Positions 30,445 through 33,063 of a stretch of 33,063 bases of DNA are shown piece by piece. The position numbers and the translations under genes were made by a program. Below the pieces are notes generated by a model that made no database searches, was not told where the DNA came from, and worked only from the letters and a program-made list of their open reading frames with translations. Each line of letters opens with the position of its first letter. Position 1 is the first letter of the stretch. The stretch is taken from the NCBI GenBank assembly GCA_947446625.1, contig CANFIE010000002.1, positions 1 through 33,063 on the forward strand, in the 5' to 3' direction. Source of the stretch: Acetobacteraceae bacterium (GTDB lineage: Bacteria > Pseudomonadota > Alphaproteobacteria > Acetobacterales > Acetobacteraceae).

Positions 30445-30981
30445 ATGGCCGCAGCCAACCTGACGCATATGGGCATCTACGTTCACAACCTGGAGCCGAT
30501 GTGCGCCTTCTACGGCAATGTCCTCGGCCTGGTGGTGTCAGACCGTGGCTACGTGCCCCGCTTCGGCGGAGACATCATCTTCATGTCCGGCAACGCCCAG
30601 GTGCACCATCAGGTGGTGCTGGTGCATGGCCGCCCGGCCAGCGCCACCTACACCACCGTCATGCAAATCAGCTTCACCGTGCCCAGCCTGGCGGAACTCC
30701 GCGCCACACGGGACCGCGCCCTGGCCAATGGCGCCAAGAACCTGCGCGCGGTCAGCCACGGCAATGCCTGGTCCATCTACTTCGAGGATCTGGAAGGCAA
30801 TGTCATCGAGGTTTACCTCGACAGCCCCTTCCACGTGCCCCAGCCGCATGGCGACCCGCTCGACCTCGACAAGCCCGACGCGCAGATTTTGGCCGAGACC
30901 GAGGCCACCTGCCGCGCCGACCCTGGCTTCATGCCGCGCCATGAATGGGAGGCGGTCCAGGCCGCCCGGCTGGCCGGCTGA
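30445..30981 (+). CDS. VOC-family (glyoxalase / extradiol dioxygenase-like) protein
   Basis: A 178-residue vicinal-oxygen-chelate protein. A first beta-alpha-beta-beta-beta unit begins L-T-H-M-G-I-Y-V-H-N-L with likely metal ligand H8, and F-Y-G-N-V-L-G-L follows. The second unit has H54/H55 (Q-V-H-H-Q-V-V-L) and E122 (G-N-V-I-E-V-Y-L-D), completing a 2-His-1-Glu metal site typical of extradiol dioxygenases and glyoxalases. A ~50-residue C-terminal extension with D-P-L-D-L-D-K-P is extra compared with glyoxalase I. GGGAGGA ends 7 bases before the ATG, a very strong site. It is followed by a kynurenine-formamidase-like hydrolase, so a ring-cleavage role is possible but unproven. Confidence 0.87.
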   Translation: MAAANLTHMGIYVHNLEPMCAFYGNVLGLVVSDRGYVPRFGGDIIFMSGNAQVHHQVVLVHGRPASATYTTVMQISFTVPSLAELRATRDRALANGAKNLRAVSHGNAWSIYFEDLEGNVIEVYLDSPFHVPQPHGDPLDLDKPDAQILAETEATCRADPGFMPRHEWEAVQAARLAG

Positions 30982-31026
30982 ACATTTACTGGTTGCCACT
31001 GCGCCAAAAATCCATCCAATGGCGCC

Positions 31027-31872
31027 ATGGACGCCCAAGCTGAATATGACAACCGGGCCCGCGTGCCCGGTTCGGCCGAATTGCTGGCGCGCTGGCAGCG
31101 CGACGCCGCGGCCTTTCGCGAAGCCTGGCCAGAATCCGACCTTGGCCTGGCCTATGGCCCCGGCAAGCGTGAAAAGCTGGACCTTTTCCGCCCCGAAGGC
31201 GGCGGCAACACCCCGCTCGCCATCTTCATCCATGGCGGCTACTGGCAGGGGCTGGACCGCACCTTCTGTTCCCACTTCGCCCATGGCCTGCTGCAACGCG
31301 GCGTGGCCGTGGCGGTGCCTTCATATGAACTCGCCCCCGCCGTGCCCATCTCGCGCATGGTGGAGCAGATGCGCGCCGCCACCGCCTTCCTGTTCCGCCG
31401 GCTGAAGCGCCGCCCCTTGGTCACCGGCCATTCCGCCGGCGGGCATCTGGCCGCCATGCTGATGGCGACCGACTGGCGCGCCACCCTGCCCGGCATGCCG
31501 CAGGACCTCACCCCGGCCTGCCTGCCCATTTCCGGCGTGTTTGAGCTGGAGCCGCTGATGCCCACCACCATCGCCAAGGCGCTGCGCCTGCGGCCCGAGG
31601 ATGCCCGCCGGCTATCCCCGCGCCACATGAAGCCGCCCAGCTTCACCTCGCACCACCTCATCACCCCCGGCGCCGGGCTGCATTGCGTGGTCGGCGCCGC
31701 CGAATCCGGTGAGTTCATCCGCCAGAGCCGCGATTTCGCCGCCGCCTGGGGTGGCAGCTTCGAGGCCCTGACCGGCCGCAACCACTTCACGGTGCTGGAC
31801 CCGCTGCTGGATGCGCGCAGCCCGCTGACCACCCGCGCCGCCGACATGGCCAGCCTGCTTGCGCCGGGCTGA
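31027..31872 (+). CDS. Alpha/beta hydrolase, kynurenine-formamidase-like
   Basis: A 281-residue alpha/beta hydrolase of the esterase/lipase-like group that includes arylformamidases. The oxyanion motif is H-G-G-Y-W at 69-73, the nucleophile elbow G-H-S-A-G-G at 134-139 with S136, and the catalytic His is H253 (R-N-H-F-T-V). The opening M-D-A-Q-A-E-Y-D-N-R-A-R-V-P is typical of this family. No strong ribosome site precedes the ATG. It lies 45 bases after the VOC gene on the same strand. Arylformamidase activity is family inference; no kynureninase or tryptophan dioxygenase gene is nearby. Confidence 0.87.
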   Translation: MDAQAEYDNRARVPGSAELLARWQRDAAAFREAWPESDLGLAYGPGKREKLDLFRPEGGGNTPLAIFIHGGYWQGLDRTFCSHFAHGLLQRGVAVAVPSYELAPAVPISRMVEQMRAATAFLFRRLKRRPLVTGHSAGGHLAAMLMATDWRATLPGMPQDLTPACLPISGVFELEPLMPTTIAKALRLRPEDARRLSPRHMKPPSFTSHHLITPGAGLHCVVGAAESGEFIRQSRDFAAAWGGSFEALTGRNHFTVLDPLLDARSPLTTRAADMASLLAPG

Positions 31873-31918
31873 GGCTTCGGGCGAAAAGCTTAACCAGAGA
31901 GATATGGGAGAGTCCGGC

Positions 31919-33063
31919 ATGACCGATTTCGGCAGGCGTGGGTTGCTGGGTGGCATTGCCGCCGGCGCATTGGCCAGCCCCTGGGTGGCAAACGCCCAGG
32001 CGGCGGGGGTGAAGATCGGCCTGGTGGCGGTGCAAACCGGCCCGGCCGCCGCCCTCGGCACCCACCTGAAGGACGGCTTCATGCAGGGGCTGAAGCACCT
32101 GGATGGCAAGCTCGGCGGCCTCACCGCCAGCGTCGTTGATATCGACGACGAACTGCGCCCCGAAGTCGCCGTCACCAAGGTTCGCGCCGCGCTGGAGCGC
32201 GACAAGGTGGACTTCGTGGTGGGCGTGGTGTTCAGCAACATCCTGCAGGCCATCATCCGCCCGGTGACCGAATCCGGCACCATGCTGATCAGCACCAATG
32301 CCGGCCCGTCCAGCTTCGCCGGCCGCGGTTGCAACCAGAACCTGTTCGTCACCAGCTACAACAATGATCAGGTCCACAGCGTGATGGGCGAGGCCGCCGA
32401 GACCAGCGGCTACAAGAAGGTCTTCGCCCTGGTGCCCAACTACCAGGCGGGCAAGGACGCGGTGGCCGGCTTCAAGTCCCGCTTCAAGGGCGAGCTGGTG
32501 GACGAGGTGTACGTCCCGCTCAACCACCTGGATTTCTCGGCCGAACTGGCCAAAATCGCCGCCGCCAAGCCCGATGCCATCTTCACCTTCATGCCCGGTG
32601 GCCTGGGCGTGAACCTGGTGCGGCAGTATCGTCAGGCCGGCCTGGCGCACATCCCCTTCCTGTCCACCTTCACCGTGGATGAAAGCACCCTGCCGGCGCA
32701 GCAGGACGCCGCGCTCGGCTTCTTCAGCGCCTGCCCCTGGGCGCCCAACATGGACAACGCCGCCAATCGGAAGTTCGTCCGCGACTTCGAGGCCGCCCAC
32801 AACTACGTCCCGGGTAGCTACGCGGCGCAGAGCTACGACGCCGCCACCATGCTCGACGCCGCCATCCGCAAGGTGGGTGGCAATCTCTCGAACAAGGGCG
32901 CCCTGCGGGCCGCCATCAAGACGGCCGAGTTCAACAGCGTGCGCGGCCCCTTCCGCTTCGGCGCCAACCACTACCCGGTGCAGGATTTCTGGCTCTGCAA
33001 GGTGGTGAAGCGCCCCGACGGCAAGTTCGCCACCGAGACCGTTCGCCGCGTGCTGGAAAACAA
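31919..33063 (+). CDS. ABC transporter substrate-binding protein, branched-chain amino acid (LivK) type, 3' end outside window
   Basis: A periplasmic receptor, open at the right edge with about 381 residues visible. The N-terminus M-T-D-F-G-R-R-G-L-L-G-G-I-A-A-G-A-L-A-S has a twin-arginine-like signal ending at N-A-Q. The mature part begins V-K-I-G-L-V-A-V-Q-T-G-P-A-A-A-L-G, the usual periplasmic-binding-protein type I opening. D-F-V-V-G-V-V-F-S-N, S-T-N-A-G-P-S-S-F-A-G and P-D-A-I-F-T-F-M-P-G-G follow, as in receptors for aromatic or amide compounds within this family. GGGAG (31906-31910) lies 8 bases before the ATG at 31919. Permease and ATPase genes, if it heads a Liv-type operon, would be beyond the window. 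Confidence 0.9.
   Translation, partial: MTDFGRRGLLGGIAAGALASPWVANAQAAGVKIGLVAVQTGPAAALGTHLKDGFMQGLKHLDGKLGGLTASVVDIDDELRPEVAVTKVRAALERDKVDFVVGVVFSNILQAIIRPVTESGTMLISTNAGPSSFAGRGCNQNLFVTSYNNDQVHSVMGEAAETSGYKKVFALVPNYQAGKDAVAGFKSRFKGELVDEVYVPLNHLDFSAELAKIAAAKPDAIFTFMPGGLGVNLVRQYRQAGLAHIPFLSTFTVDESTLPAQQDAALGFFSACPWAPNMDNAANRKFVRDFEAAHNYVPGSYAAQSYDAATMLDAAIRKVGGNLSNKGALRAAIKTAEFNSVRGPFRFGANHYPVQDFWLCKVVKRPDGKFATETVRRVLEN

Noticed and set aside
31787..32971. A 394-codon minus-strand open frame over the LivK-like gene at the right edge.
   Set aside because: The plus-strand frame from 31919 has a ribosome site, a signal peptide and the periplasmic-binding-protein pattern; the antisense frame has none.
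1..33063. CRISPR arrays, tRNA or rRNA genes, transposases, prophage or toxin-antitoxin genes.
   Set aside because: I saw no regularly spaced repeats, no cloverleaf-like or rRNA sequence and no transposase, integrase or toxin motif in any frame.

Overview
The window is GC-rich, very densely coded DNA from a bacterial chromosome. Its features fit an alphaproteobacterium, most likely Rhodospirillales/Acetobacteraceae (Roseomonas-like). The reasons are the high GC, repeated ATGA start/stop overlaps, an abundance of Bug/TctC-type periplasmic binding proteins, a pstSCAB-phoU-phoB cluster, and a small palindromic repeat of a kind I associate with alphaproteobacteria. The genus is inference; no rRNA or tRNA gene is present. 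No CRISPR array, phage or insertion-sequence transposase was seen.

Layout. (1) Bases 1-3217, plus strand: a compact queuosine (7-deazaguanine) operon, queF (5' end outside the window), queG, queC, queD, queE. (2) 3246-9653, minus strand: a six-gene operon with ATGA overlaps or a 1-base gap at each junction, in the order Bug, Bug, [2Fe-2S] subunit, molybdopterin subunit, Pht5-like protein, Bug. It looks like an uncharacterised catabolic unit for an (aromatic or heteroaromatic) acid and is the most attractive accessory region. (3) 9726-12217, minus strand: an alpha-E protein and a circularly permuted ATP-grasp protein, a two-component core of a poorly understood predicted peptide-ligase system. 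(4) 12363-17884: a thiamine-diphosphate enzyme; convergent to it, an amidase with a previously easy-to-miss 68-residue GatC/AtzG-like partner; then a plus-strand pair of a D-2-hydroxyacid dehydrogenase and an enolase-superfamily enzyme. (5) 17942-23897: single genes and pairs, namely a twin PsiF-repeat secreted protein, a cysteine-free CMD-family protein, YidB-like protein plus alpha/beta hydrolase, a GGT-like Ntn-hydrolase plus luciferase-like monooxygenase, and a LiuC/AtuE-like crotonase.

(6) 23919-29261, plus strand: the phosphate regulon block pstS-pstC-pstA-pstB-phoU-phoB, preceded by a plausible Pho box. A 15-bp hairpin separates pstS from the TTG-started pstC, which would let the binding protein be made in excess over the membrane channel. 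PhoR is not in the window. (7) 29300-33063, plus strand: a fourth Bug protein whose stop codon lies inside the terminal inverted repeat of a ~106-bp palindromic element, a VOC-family protein, a kynurenine-formamidase-like hydrolase and the start of a LivK-like ABC binding protein (cut by the window end).

The overall impression is housekeeping modules (queuosine, phosphate) between blocks for uptake and oxidation of organic acids. Four Bug receptors occur without any TctA/TctB membrane partner in the window. All functional assignments come from reading motifs and family resemblance from memory; no database search was run.
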